Part shown: piece after piece, positions 1 through 5,871 of the stretch
How positions within the stretch are numbered: the first letter of the stretch is position 1
How the letters are laid out: each line of letters begins with the position of its first letter
Assembly: GCA_040382235.1 (NCBI GenBank)
Contig: JBEIFV010000174.1
Location: forward strand, 1 to 12,062
Direction: 5' to 3'
Length of the DNA stretch: 12,062 nt
Origin: JAEUOS01 sp040382235
Lineage (GTDB): Bacteria; Pseudomonadota; Gammaproteobacteria; Burkholderiales; JAEUOS01
Notes under the pieces: model-generated
Told to the model about the DNA's origin: nothing
The model's input: the letters and a program-made list of their open reading frames with translations, nothing else
Database searches by the model: none
Translations under genes and position numbers: made by a program

Positions 1-1395
1 GAAGAGATCGACCAGCGCATCATCGCAGGCGACCTGCGCCCTGGCGACAAGCTGCCCTCGGTGCGCCAGGCCAGTGCCAGCCGGCGCATCAGTCCGTCAA
101 CGGTGTTCCAGGCCTACTACATGCTGGAAGCGCGTCGGCGCATCCAGGCACGGCCGCGTTCCGGCTACTTCGTTGCCGCCACGGCCAAGCGCCGGGCCGA
201 CGCACCGGAAACCTCCAGGCCGTCTGCGGCGACCACCGAGGTCAAGGTGAGCGAGGTGATCTTCGATTTGCTTGAGTCCACCCGCGATGCCGACATCGTG
301 CCGCTGGGATCGGCTTTTCCGAGCGCGAAACTCTTCCCCTTGGCGCGCCTGTCGCGCAGCCTCGCAGCCGGCATGCGCGAACTCGACCCCGCGCGCATCG
401 TGCTCGACCTTTCGCCGGGCAACCCGACGCTGCGCCGGCAGATCGCGCTGCGCTACGTGGTCGATGGCCTTGCCGTCGAGATGCCGGAGATCGTCATCAC
501 CAACGGCGCGATGGAGGCCCTCAACCTGTGCCTGCAAGCGGTGACCGCGCCCGGCGATGTCGTCGCCGTCGAGTCGCCCACCTTCTACGCCGTGCTGCAG
601 GCGCTCGAGCGCTTGCAGCTCAAGGCTGTCGAGGTGGCGACCAGCCCGCGCAGCGGCATCGACCTGGGCTCACTCGCTGCCGTCCTCGAGCGGCATGCGG
701 TAAAGGCTTGCTGGTTGATGCCCAACTTCCAGAACCCGCTCGGCAGCCTCATGCCGGAAGAGAACAAGCGCGCGCTGGTCGAGCTCTTGGCCGCGCGCGG
801 CATTCCCCTGATCGAGGACGACGTCTACGGCGAGCTCTACCACGGCGCACGCAAGCCGGCACCGGCCAAGGCCTTCGACCGCGCCGGGCTGGTCATGCAT
901 TGCAGCTCGTTCTCCAAGTGCCTGGCGCCGGGATACCGCGTCGGCTGGGTCGCCGCCGGAAAGTTCGCGCGCCGCATCGAACGGCTCAAGCTCATGACCA
1001 GCCTGTCGGCCGCTGTGCCCTCGCAACAGGCCTTGTCGCACTACCTCGGGCACGGCGGCTACGACCGCCACCTGCGTGCGCTGCGCCACACGCTGGCCGC
1101 GCAGCAGGTTGCTGCGCTCGACGCAGTCGAACGGCATTTCCCCAAGGGGACGCGCTGCACGCGGCCCGCAGGAGGCTACTTCCTCTGGCTTGAGCTGCCT
1201 GGCGAGGTGGATGGTCTCAAGCTGCATCGACTGGCCCTGGCGCAGAACATCAGCCTCGCGCCGGGGCACATGTTCTCGGCCGACCACCGCTTCACCCACT
1301 GCCTGCGCCTGAACTTCGGCCACGCCGACGACCCGCGCTTCAACGACGCGCTGCGCACAGTCGGGCAGTTGGCCGCAAGCCTGGTCGGCGGCTGA
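1..1395 (+). CDS. MocR-type regulator: GntR winged helix plus aminotransferase-like domain (5' end cut by window)
   Basis: The frame is open from base 1, so the true start lies upstream; 464 residues are visible. The first ~57 residues form a GntR-type winged helix (IIAGDLRPGDKLPSVRQ, then SPSTVFQAY and the wing RPRSGYFV). The rest is a class I aminotransferase fold: PNFQNPLG at visible residues 241-248, EDDVYGELY at 272-280, and SSFSK with the probable PLP-binding lysine at 306. MocR proteins of this build are PLP-responsive DNA-binding regulators, usually not active transaminases, and often control genes for amine, amino acid or vitamin B6 metabolism. Only roughly 10-25 N-terminal residues should be missing. 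It points toward the minus-strand operon, with the toxin-antitoxin stretch between them. Its target is unknown; control of the PLP-enzyme operon is possible but not shown by the sequence. Confidence 0.9.
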   Translation, partial: EEIDQRIIAGDLRPGDKLPSVRQASASRRISPSTVFQAYYMLEARRRIQARPRSGYFVAATAKRRADAPETSRPSAATTEVKVSEVIFDLLESTRDADIVPLGSAFPSAKLFPLARLSRSLAAGMRELDPARIVLDLSPGNPTLRRQIALRYVVDGLAVEMPEIVITNGAMEALNLCLQAVTAPGDVVAVESPTFYAVLQALERLQLKAVEVATSPRSGIDLGSLAAVLERHAVKACWLMPNFQNPLGSLMPEENKRALVELLAARGIPLIEDDVYGELYHGARKPAPAKAFDRAGLVMHCSSFSKCLAPGYRVGWVAAGKFARRIERLKLMTSLSAAVPSQQALSHYLGHGGYDRHLRALRHTLAAQQVAALDAVERHFPKGTRCTRPAGGYFLWLELPGEVDGLKLHRLALAQNISLAPGHMFSADHRFTHCLRLNFGHADDPRFNDALRTVGQLAASLVGG

Positions 1396-1445
1396 CGTAC
1401 CTTCTGCTCGGAAACCGCCTATCTTCAGAAATAAGGAAGAAAATC

Positions 1446-1517
1446 ATGCCCGGCCTTCTTGTTCAGTTCAGGTCACACTCTGCCGCCCTGTGTTGTCCTG
1501 TTGACAACAACCTATAG
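1446..1517 (+). CDS. possible 23-residue small ORF upstream of tumE
   Basis: An ATG at 1446 is preceded by a good ribosome-binding sequence (AAGGA at 1433-1437, 8 nt spacing). It opens a 23-codon frame (MPGLLVQFRSHSAALC...) that ends at TAG 1515-1517, 18 nt before the tumE start. I recognise no family. It overlaps the left inverted repeat and the -35 box proposed for tumE, so it would be a leader of a longer transcript, a fragment of a decayed gene, or chance. The Shine-Dalgarno match is the only real support. Confidence 0.2.
   Translation: MPGLLVQFRSHSAALCCPVDNNL
1491..1509. promoter_or_regulatory. inverted repeat 1, probable TA operator
   Basis: TGTTGTC (1491-1497) and GACAACA (1503-1509) form a perfect 7-bp inverted repeat around a 5-nt spacer. 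The right arm overlaps the candidate -35 box. The same half-site recurs in the repeat at 1518-1536, with centres 27 bp apart. Two equal dyads at the promoter of a TA pair whose antitoxin has a helix-turn-helix are typical autorepression sites; binding itself is inferred. Confidence 0.55.
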
Positions 1518-1529
1518 TGTTGTTAAAGT
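1501..1529 (+). promoter_or_regulatory. candidate sigma-70 promoter of tumE-tumA
   Basis: A perfect TTGACA (-35) lies at 1501-1506. With 17-bp spacing, TAAAGT (4 of 6 matches to TATAAT) at 1524-1529 is the best placed -10. The expected transcription start falls about 7 nt after the -10, at or next to the tumE ATG at 1536, which would make the toxin mRNA leaderless. TATAGT at 1513-1518 is a better -10 match, but it has no -35 at proper spacing. Confidence 0.5.
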
Positions 1530-1536
1530 TACAACA
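1518..1536. promoter_or_regulatory. inverted repeat 2, probable TA operator overlapping the -10 and tumE start
   Basis: TGTTGT (1518-1523) and ACAACA (1531-1536) form a perfect 6-bp dyad around TAAAGTT. The spacer contains the candidate -10 and the right arm ends on the A of the tumE ATG. The half-site matches the one in the dyad at 1491-1509. A protein bound here would block RNA polymerase and possibly ribosome access. Confidence 0.5.
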
Positions 1537-1811
1537 TGAAGGCAACGCTCCTGGAGAAAGAGCGCATCAAGCTTGGCGACAATCGGTTTGTCGAGGTCGT
1601 GGTCTGGCAGGTTCCTAACCCGGATCCGGGTTCGGCTCACGAATTTAAATACCGGATGGTGCTGGTGGTTAATGAGGTCAGAGTACTGCGCTACGACAAC
1701 GAAGCGGGCAAGGGTGATCACAAGCACGTCGGGGGCGTCGAGGTGCCCTATAGGTTCAGCACGCTGGATCAACTCGTTGATGACTTCTGGAATGATGTGG
1801 CAACACTCTGA
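1536..1811 (+). CDS. tumE: TumE-family toxin of a type II-like toxin-antitoxin pair
   Basis: This 91-residue protein fits the small TumE toxin family in length and sequence. The diagnostic stretch RYDNEAGKGDHKHVGG lies at residues 52-67, followed by the aromatic PYRF at 71-74; the charged DNEAGKGDHKH core is the likely functional site. The toxin gene comes first and the antitoxin tumA follows 7 nt later, with a Shine-Dalgarno GAGG (1810-1813) overlapping the toxin stop codon, so the two are co-translated. No ribosome-binding site is visible before the ATG, which agrees with a leaderless transcript from the promoter at 1501-1529. Base composition here is clearly more A+T-rich than in the flanking metabolic genes, suggesting separate acquisition. 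The frame looks intact. The biochemical mechanism cannot be read from the sequence. Confidence 0.8.
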   Translation: MKATLLEKERIKLGDNRFVEVVVWQVPNPDPGSAHEFKYRMVLVVNEVRVLRYDNEAGKGDHKHVGGVEVPYRFSTLDQLVDDFWNDVATL

Positions 1812-1818
1812 GGCGACC

Positions 1819-2160
1819 ATGAACACTGTAACCATTGAGGTATCGAGCATCGACGCGGCCAAGCAGCGCACCAAAGCAGCCTTGCGTGGCGTGCCGCAAG
1901 GCGCTCGCATCAGCTTTGCCAGTCATGAAGACCTGTGGGCCACGCTCACGGCCAACCGCTGGGCGCTGCTGAAAGCACTGACCGGTGCCGGCCCGCTGGG
2001 CGTGCGCGAGCTGGCACGGCGCGTGGAACGTGATGTAAAGGGCGTACATACCGATGCGCAGGCGCTGGTGCTGTGCGGCGTGATCGACAAAACCGCGGAC
2101 GGCAAGCTGTCGTTCCCGTATGACGCAGTGCATGTTGATTTCGTACTCAAGGCGGCGTAG
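1819..2160 (+). CDS. tumA: TumA-type antitoxin, winged-helix DNA-binding protein
   Basis: The start is ATG 1819, not the upstream in-frame codons that run back inside tumE, because of the GAGG ribosome-binding site at 1810-1813 and the family-like N-terminus MNTVTIEV. The 113-residue product matches the HVO_A0114-type HTH family: GARISFAS at 28-35, then a winged helix with GPLGVRELARRV at 58-69, VKGVHTDAQAL at 73-83, and a wing ending in FPYDAVHVDFVL (99-110). Such proteins neutralise the partner toxin and repress their own promoter. The two TGTTGT/ACAACA dyads upstream of tumE are the obvious candidate sites. It forms a two-gene unit with tumE. The gene appears complete, and its C-terminal VHVDFVLKAA is typical of the family. 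Confidence 0.8.
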   Translation: MNTVTIEVSSIDAAKQRTKAALRGVPQGARISFASHEDLWATLTANRWALLKALTGAGPLGVRELARRVERDVKGVHTDAQALVLCGVIDKTADGKLSFPYDAVHVDFVLKAA

Positions 2161-2381
2161 CTGTTGACAGCCGGTGGTCTGGCGGATGTGATCTGTCGCG
2201 GAAGGCGCATCCCACGAAGCATTTGAGTTCCACTTTGTTGAGGTGTAATCGACGGCTTCGCCGATAGCCAGTAACTGGCGTATTGCGCCTTTCAATAGGT
2301 TCACAGGCCGCATTCTGGCCTCCGACGAGCATGCCGGCTTCCAGTTGGCACAACTACAGCGCCAGACGCTCCATAGGTGTT

Positions 2382-2870
2382 TCAACTTCCGCTTTCGAAA
2401 ATCAAGCAAGTGGTGGTCCCATGCACCAGCAAGCGCCCCTTACTGTCAGTGACGTGCCCTTCCGCCGTGCCGACGCGTCGGCCACGGTTGATCACCGTGC
2501 CTTCAGCCTTGATTGGGCCCGTCTCCGGGGTGATCGGTCGGACCAACGAAATTTTGAATTCAAGCGTCGTGGAACCGATACCTTTCTCCAAAGTTGATTG
2601 GATAGCAAGTCCCATGCAGCTATCGAGCATGGTGGCAGCGAGACCGCCGTGTACCGTGCCAGCTGGATTCAGGTGGATGTCCTTCGGTTCCGCCGCGACC
2701 ACGACGCGTCCGCTCCCCGCTTCTGTGATGTCATAGCCCAAGGTTTTGGCAATAGTATTCAACGGTAGCGTCCCATCAACCAGACCTCACACAAACACAA
2801 GGCCGCTCATCGACCTCTGCATATCGGCGGAAACGGTTCCATAGGTCTTGCTGGAGAGGCGGCTATGCAT
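2382..2870 (-). pseudogene. PaaI-family hotdog thioesterase interrupted by an in-frame TGA
   Basis: Read from ATG 2868-2870, the frame gives 27 residues (MHSRLSSKTYG...SMSGLVFV). It then meets TGA at 2787-2789 and continues without any frameshift as GLVDGTLPLNTIAKTLGYDI through a full hotdog domain to the stop at 2382. Full length would be 162 residues, normal for acyl-CoA thioesterases of the PaaI type. The hallmark HLNPAGTVHGGLAATMLDS, with its HGG substrate-site motif, is intact, as are TTLEFKISLVRPI and the C-terminal HGTTTCLIF. The most economical history is CGA (Arg) to TGA, since FVRGL would suit this family. A short protein could restart at TTG 2762, but no convincing ribosome-binding site precedes it. 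A sequencing error is the main alternative. Acyl-CoA thioester hydrolysis is inferred from the family. Confidence 0.75.
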
Positions 2871-2876
2871 TGCTTT

Positions 2877-2882
2877 TCCCTC
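2877..2882 (-). promoter_or_regulatory. ribosome-binding site of the interrupted thioesterase
   Basis: On the minus strand GAGGGA lies 6 nt before the ATG at 2870. It fixes the ancestral start of the thioesterase upstream of the TGA and supports the view that the short upstream reading frame is its true N-terminus rather than a separate gene. Confidence 0.6.
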
Positions 2883-2949
2883 ATTGAGTGATGATTCCTG
2901 ATCGCCATCGTATCGTTCGCATCGCAGCTTGGCTCGCCAGACTCGGACT

Positions 2950-3168
2950 TCACAGGCAGCAGCAGGACGAAAAGCGACTTGCCTCCGAACCCCAGTCGGA
3001 CAACAGGTCCTGATTCGATTTTTCTCGATCATCGCCGCGAGCGGCCGAACCGAAAACCCCCACGCTGGTAGCGACAATCTTGACAGCCAGCGTCAGAACC
3101 TCAACGCGGTTGAGCTTGAGTGTCTCGGGCGGAAGCTTGGAATGCCGGCCTGCGCTCGAATTCGGCTT
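2950..3168 (-). pseudogene. remnant of a MntA-type nucleotidyltransferase antitoxin
   Basis: The minus strand is open for 72 codons between TGA 3172-3174 and TGA 2950-2952. It reads LKLNRVEVLTLA, then SVGVFGSAARG, then DDREKSNQDLL. This is the core of minimal nucleotidyltransferases (MntA, partner of HepT), whose site is GS, about ten residues, then DxD. Here GS is present (codons at 3046-3051), but the first Asp of DxD reads Asn (3013-3015, N-Q-D), so metal binding should be impaired. There is no ATG, GTG or TTG start in the frame. The C-terminal part of the domain is missing and no HepT partner follows. It reads as a decayed TA gene. The protein match is by eye from memory of the family; the fragment is short, so confidence is moderate. 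Confidence 0.5.
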
Positions 3169-3202
3169 GAATCAATGTCGACGTGTCAGCTCCCCAAAAG
3201 CT

Positions 3203-3607
3203 TCAGTCCCCTGCTTCCCTGCACCGCGCCGTCACCTCGATCTCCACCTTCGCCCCCTCCACCGCCAGCGCACAGCACACTGTGGTGTTGGTCGCACGCG
3301 CCGCGCCAAGCCGGCGCTTGATCACGCCGCTCACCGCCAGCACATCGCCGCGGTCCGGCACATAGACCCGCACCCGCACCACGTCCATCAAGCCGGCCGG
3401 CACCTGGGCCAGCGCGGCTTCGATGGTGTCGAGCGCCTGTTCGGCCTGCGCCGCGGCAGATTCCGGCATGGTCATGGTGGCGAAGTTCTGCCCGACCGTG
3501 CCGGAGACGAAAATCCACTCGCCTTCGACCACGGCGCGCGAGTAGCCGGCCAACTCCTCATAGGGTGAGCCGCTGGAAATGAATCGGCGCGGCGTCGTCG
3601 TGCTCAT
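3203..3607 (-). CDS. RidA (YjgF/UK114) family protein, non-archetypal
   Basis: This 134-residue protein starts at ATG 3607 (MSTTTPRRFISSGSPYEE), 5 nt after the TctC-like gene stops, with no clear ribosome-binding site; translation is probably coupled. RidA-family features are FVSGTVGQ (33-40), the TIEAALA helix (61-67), VVRVRVYVPD (76-85) and the C-terminal strand VEIEVTA (121-127). Aligned without gaps to E. coli RidA across this last region, the position of the substrate-carboxylate Arg105 is occupied by Asn107. It therefore belongs to a Rid subgroup without that arginine, and 2-aminoacrylate deaminase activity should not be assumed. As the last gene of the operon, it may hydrolyse or isomerise an imine or enamine intermediate, or act on another small molecule; that part is inference. 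Confidence 0.85.
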   Translation of the reverse strand: MSTTTPRRFISSGSPYEELAGYSRAVVEGEWIFVSGTVGQNFATMTMPESAAAQAEQALDTIEAALAQVPAGLMDVVRVRVYVPDRGDVLAVSGVIKRRLGAARATNTTVCCALAVEGAKVEIEVTARCREAGD

Positions 3608-3612
3608 CGCGC

Positions 3613-4599
3613 TTATTGCAACTGATAACCGGAATCGCGAATCACCGGCGCCCAGTGCGCGGTGGCGGCAGTGATCCATTCGCGCAGCTGGTCCGGCGGT
3701 GCGTAGGTGATGTCATTGCCCATCTTGCCCAGGCGCTCCACCACTTCCGGGTTGCGCAGCACCTGTGCCACCGCGCGTGTGAAGCGATCGACGAACTCGC
3801 GCGGCATATCCTTCGGGCCGACGAAGGCCAGCCACGGATTCTTGTCGACGCCTTTCAAACCGAGTTCCTGGAAGGTGGGGATCTCGGGTGCGGCCTTGCT
3901 GCGCGTGGTGCCGGAAATCGCCAGCACGTTGATGCGGCCGGCGCGATGGTGCTCGATGTATTCGGTGAGCGAACTCACGCTGGCCGGCACCTGGCCCGCC
4001 AGCAAATCCTGCGTCAGCGGTGCGCCGCCCTTGTAAGGCACGATCACCGGGTTGGCCACGCCGAGCGCCTTGCCAACAATGAGCGAAGCGAATTGCGGCA
4101 CGCTGCCCGCTGCCGGCACGCCGAAGTTGGCCTTGGTCGGGTTGGCCTTGAGCCAGGTGCCGAAGTCGGCCAGGGTCTTGACGTTGATGCCGGCCGCGAC
4201 ACCCAGTGCGTTGTAGTAAGTGGCGACGCCCGCCAGCGGCGTGAAGTCGCGTACCGGGTCGTAGCCCGGCGCCTTGAAGGTCAGGGGAATGATCACCTGG
4301 GTATGGTCGATGGTCAGCATCACCGTCGAGCCGTCTGCGGGGGAAGCCTTCAACTGCTGGGTGGCGATCATGCCGCCGGCACCGCCCTTGTTGTCGACCA
4401 GCACCGGCTGGTTCAACACATCCTTGAGCTTGTCCGACAACAGGCGCGCGACCACATCGGTGGCACCGCCCGCGGGAAAGCCCACCAGCACCTTGACCGG
4501 GCCGGTGTAGTCCGCGGCCAGCGCCTGCTGCGCGGGCAACACAAACGCCGTCGCCAGCATGGCGTTGGCAACGAAGGGCAAGAAACGACGAGTTGACAT
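3613..4599 (-). CDS. Bug/TctC-family periplasmic substrate-binding protein
   Basis: The 328-residue product has a Sec signal peptide: basic start MSTRR, hydrophobic core around 6-22, and likely cleavage after ALA at residue 28. The mature protein follows the Bug pattern: VKVLVGFPAGGATDVVAR, then VDNKGGAGGMIATQQL, ending in an HWAPVIRDSG-type tail. These receptors bind carboxylic acids or related small molecules in the periplasm and feed tripartite tricarboxylate transporters. No TctA or TctB membrane gene is present in the window, so it is an orphan receptor of the kind abundant in Burkholderiales. A strong Shine-Dalgarno AGGAGA (4605-4610) precedes ATG 4599. It lies 27 nt after kynureninase-like gene 1 and 5 nt before the RidA-family gene, placing it in the operon. 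It presumably binds the operon's substrate, probably a carboxylate; the ligand is unknown. Confidence 0.9.
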   Translation of the reverse strand: MSTRRFLPFVANAMLATAFVLPAQQALAADYTGPVKVLVGFPAGGATDVVARLLSDKLKDVLNQPVLVDNKGGAGGMIATQQLKASPADGSTVMLTIDHTQVIIPLTFKAPGYDPVRDFTPLAGVATYYNALGVAAGINVKTLADFGTWLKANPTKANFGVPAAGSVPQFASLIVGKALGVANPVIVPYKGGAPLTQDLLAGQVPASVSSLTEYIEHHRAGRINVLAISGTTRSKAAPEIPTFQELGLKGVDKNPWLAFVGPKDMPREFVDRFTRAVAQVLRNPEVVERLGKMGNDITYAPPDQLREWITAATAHWAPVIRDSGYQLQ

Positions 4600-4626
4600 G
4601 CGGTTCTCCTGGTGAAATGAAAAATG

Positions 4627-5871
4627 TCAGACGGATACGGCGGCAAAGCGGGGGTCGCGCCAGCGCTCTTCCACAAGTATGGCGCGCAATCGGGCGACAG
4701 CTTGCCACAGGTCGGCATGGGCCAGGGTCAATGCGGACAGACCGCAGCGTATGACGTCCGGCGCGCGAAACGAAGTCGCCACGCCGGCATCAAGCAAGGC
4801 TTCGCACACCGGCCCGCCGCCCGGGCAGCTGAAGGCCACGTGACCACCGCGCTGCGCGTATGCGGCAGGCGACACCAGCTTGACGCCAAGCGCACCGCAC
4901 TGCTCCACCAGCAGGGCACACAATGTGACCGAGAGCGACTCGTGCTTCCACGCCAGGTCGGCGCACGAAACGCCGGCCCAGATGTCGGCCGCGGTTTCCA
5001 TCACCGCGTTCTGCAATACCGGCATGGTGCCGGTGATGAGCGACAGCATGCCGGGCGCCGGCTGATACTCGCAACTGAAGTTCATGCGGTCGGCATGGCC
5101 CAGCCAGCCCGGCAGCGCCGGCCAGGCGCGGTCCTGGAGTTCGCGGCGAATGTAGGCCAGAGCCGCCGCACCGGGGCCGCCACACAGGTATTTGTAGCCG
5201 CACACCACCGCAAAATCGGCGCCACTGCCGGCAAGATCGACCGGCACCGCACCGGCGCTGTGCGACAGGTCCCACAGCACGCGCGCGCCGACCGCGTGCG
5301 CTTGTGCATTGACCTGCGCCATGTCCCAGCGATAGCTGCTGCGATAGTCCACATGCGACAGCAGCAGCAACGCCACATCATCGGTGAGCGCCGCGTTCAA
5401 ACTGGCGGCGTCGTCGATCGCGCGTGCCTCCCAGCGGCCGCCACCGTGATGCACGATGCCCTGCACCACATGGCAATCGGTGGGAAAGCCTTCGCGCTCA
5501 TACACGATCACGCGCCTGGTCGACGGTTCTTGCGCCAGCGCCAGACCGTACAGCGCCAGCTTGTGCAGGTTGAGCGTGGTGTTGTCGGTAGCGATCATCT
5601 CATCAGGCGCCGCGCCGATCAGGTGTGCGTAAGCGGCGCCGATGCGCTGCGGCGCATCCAGCCAGTCGGCCACGCTCCATGCATGACGGCGCTCGGCCGA
5701 CCATTCGTCGTGCAGGGCGCGCAGCATGCGTGCGCTCGCCCCCTTCGGCAACGCACCCATCGAGTTGGCATCCAGATAAATGCGCTCGCCCGGCGGCGTT
5801 TCGAACGCGTCGCGCAACGCGGCGAGCGGATCGCGTGCGTCCAGCGCCTTGCAGGTTTCAAGCGTGATCAT
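4627..5871 (-). CDS. kynU: kynureninase-like PLP enzyme 1
   Basis: This 414-residue protein is a fold-type I PLP enzyme (class V aminotransferase superfamily) with kynureninase motifs: LDANSMG at 33-39, FPTD at 129-132, SHVDYRSS at 172-179, WDLSHSAGA at 200-208, GYKYLCGGPG at 225-234 with the PLP lysine K227, GWLGH at 255-259, T282, and R375 in PDVIRCG. Several positions (D132, D201, K227, R375) carry, as I recall, the same numbers as in Pseudomonas fluorescens kynureninase. R375 binds the substrate alpha-carboxylate there. Kynureninase cleaves L-kynurenine to anthranilate and alanine. The start ATG overlaps the hyuB stop by four bases (ATGA). There are no tryptophan dioxygenase or formamidase genes nearby, and a second paralog sits on the other side of hyuAB. 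A related gamma-oxo amino acid may thus be the real substrate. Confidence 0.82.
   Translation of the reverse strand: MITLETCKALDARDPLAALRDAFETPPGERIYLDANSMGALPKGASARMLRALHDEWSAERRHAWSVADWLDAPQRIGAAYAHLIGAAPDEMIATDNTTLNLHKLALYGLALAQEPSTRRVIVYEREGFPTDCHVVQGIVHHGGGRWEARAIDDAASLNAALTDDVALLLLSHVDYRSSYRWDMAQVNAQAHAVGARVLWDLSHSAGAVPVDLAGSGADFAVVCGYKYLCGGPGAAALAYIRRELQDRAWPALPGWLGHADRMNFSCEYQPAPGMLSLITGTMPVLQNAVMETAADIWAGVSCADLAWKHESLSVTLCALLVEQCGALGVKLVSPAAYAQRGGHVAFSCPGGGPVCEALLDAGVATSFRAPDVIRCGLSALTLAHADLWQAVARLRAILVEERWRDPRFAAVSV

Noticed and set aside
1387..1429. possible terminator hairpin after the MocR gene (GGCGG with CCGCC)
   Set aside because: The arms are short, the loop is over 30 nt and no T-run follows.
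2161..2381. possible insertion-sequence remnant between tumA and the thioesterase
   Set aside because: No transposase motif, terminal inverted repeat or target duplication could be seen on either strand; only a short AGGCC/GGCCT hairpin at 2305-2321 without a T-run. Left unassigned.
2787..3077. separate 96-residue protein upstream of the thioesterase
   Set aside because: Its last 27 codons fit as the thioesterase N-terminus with a ribosome-binding site at 2877-2882; the part before that overlaps the MntA-like remnant in another frame and has no recognisable content.
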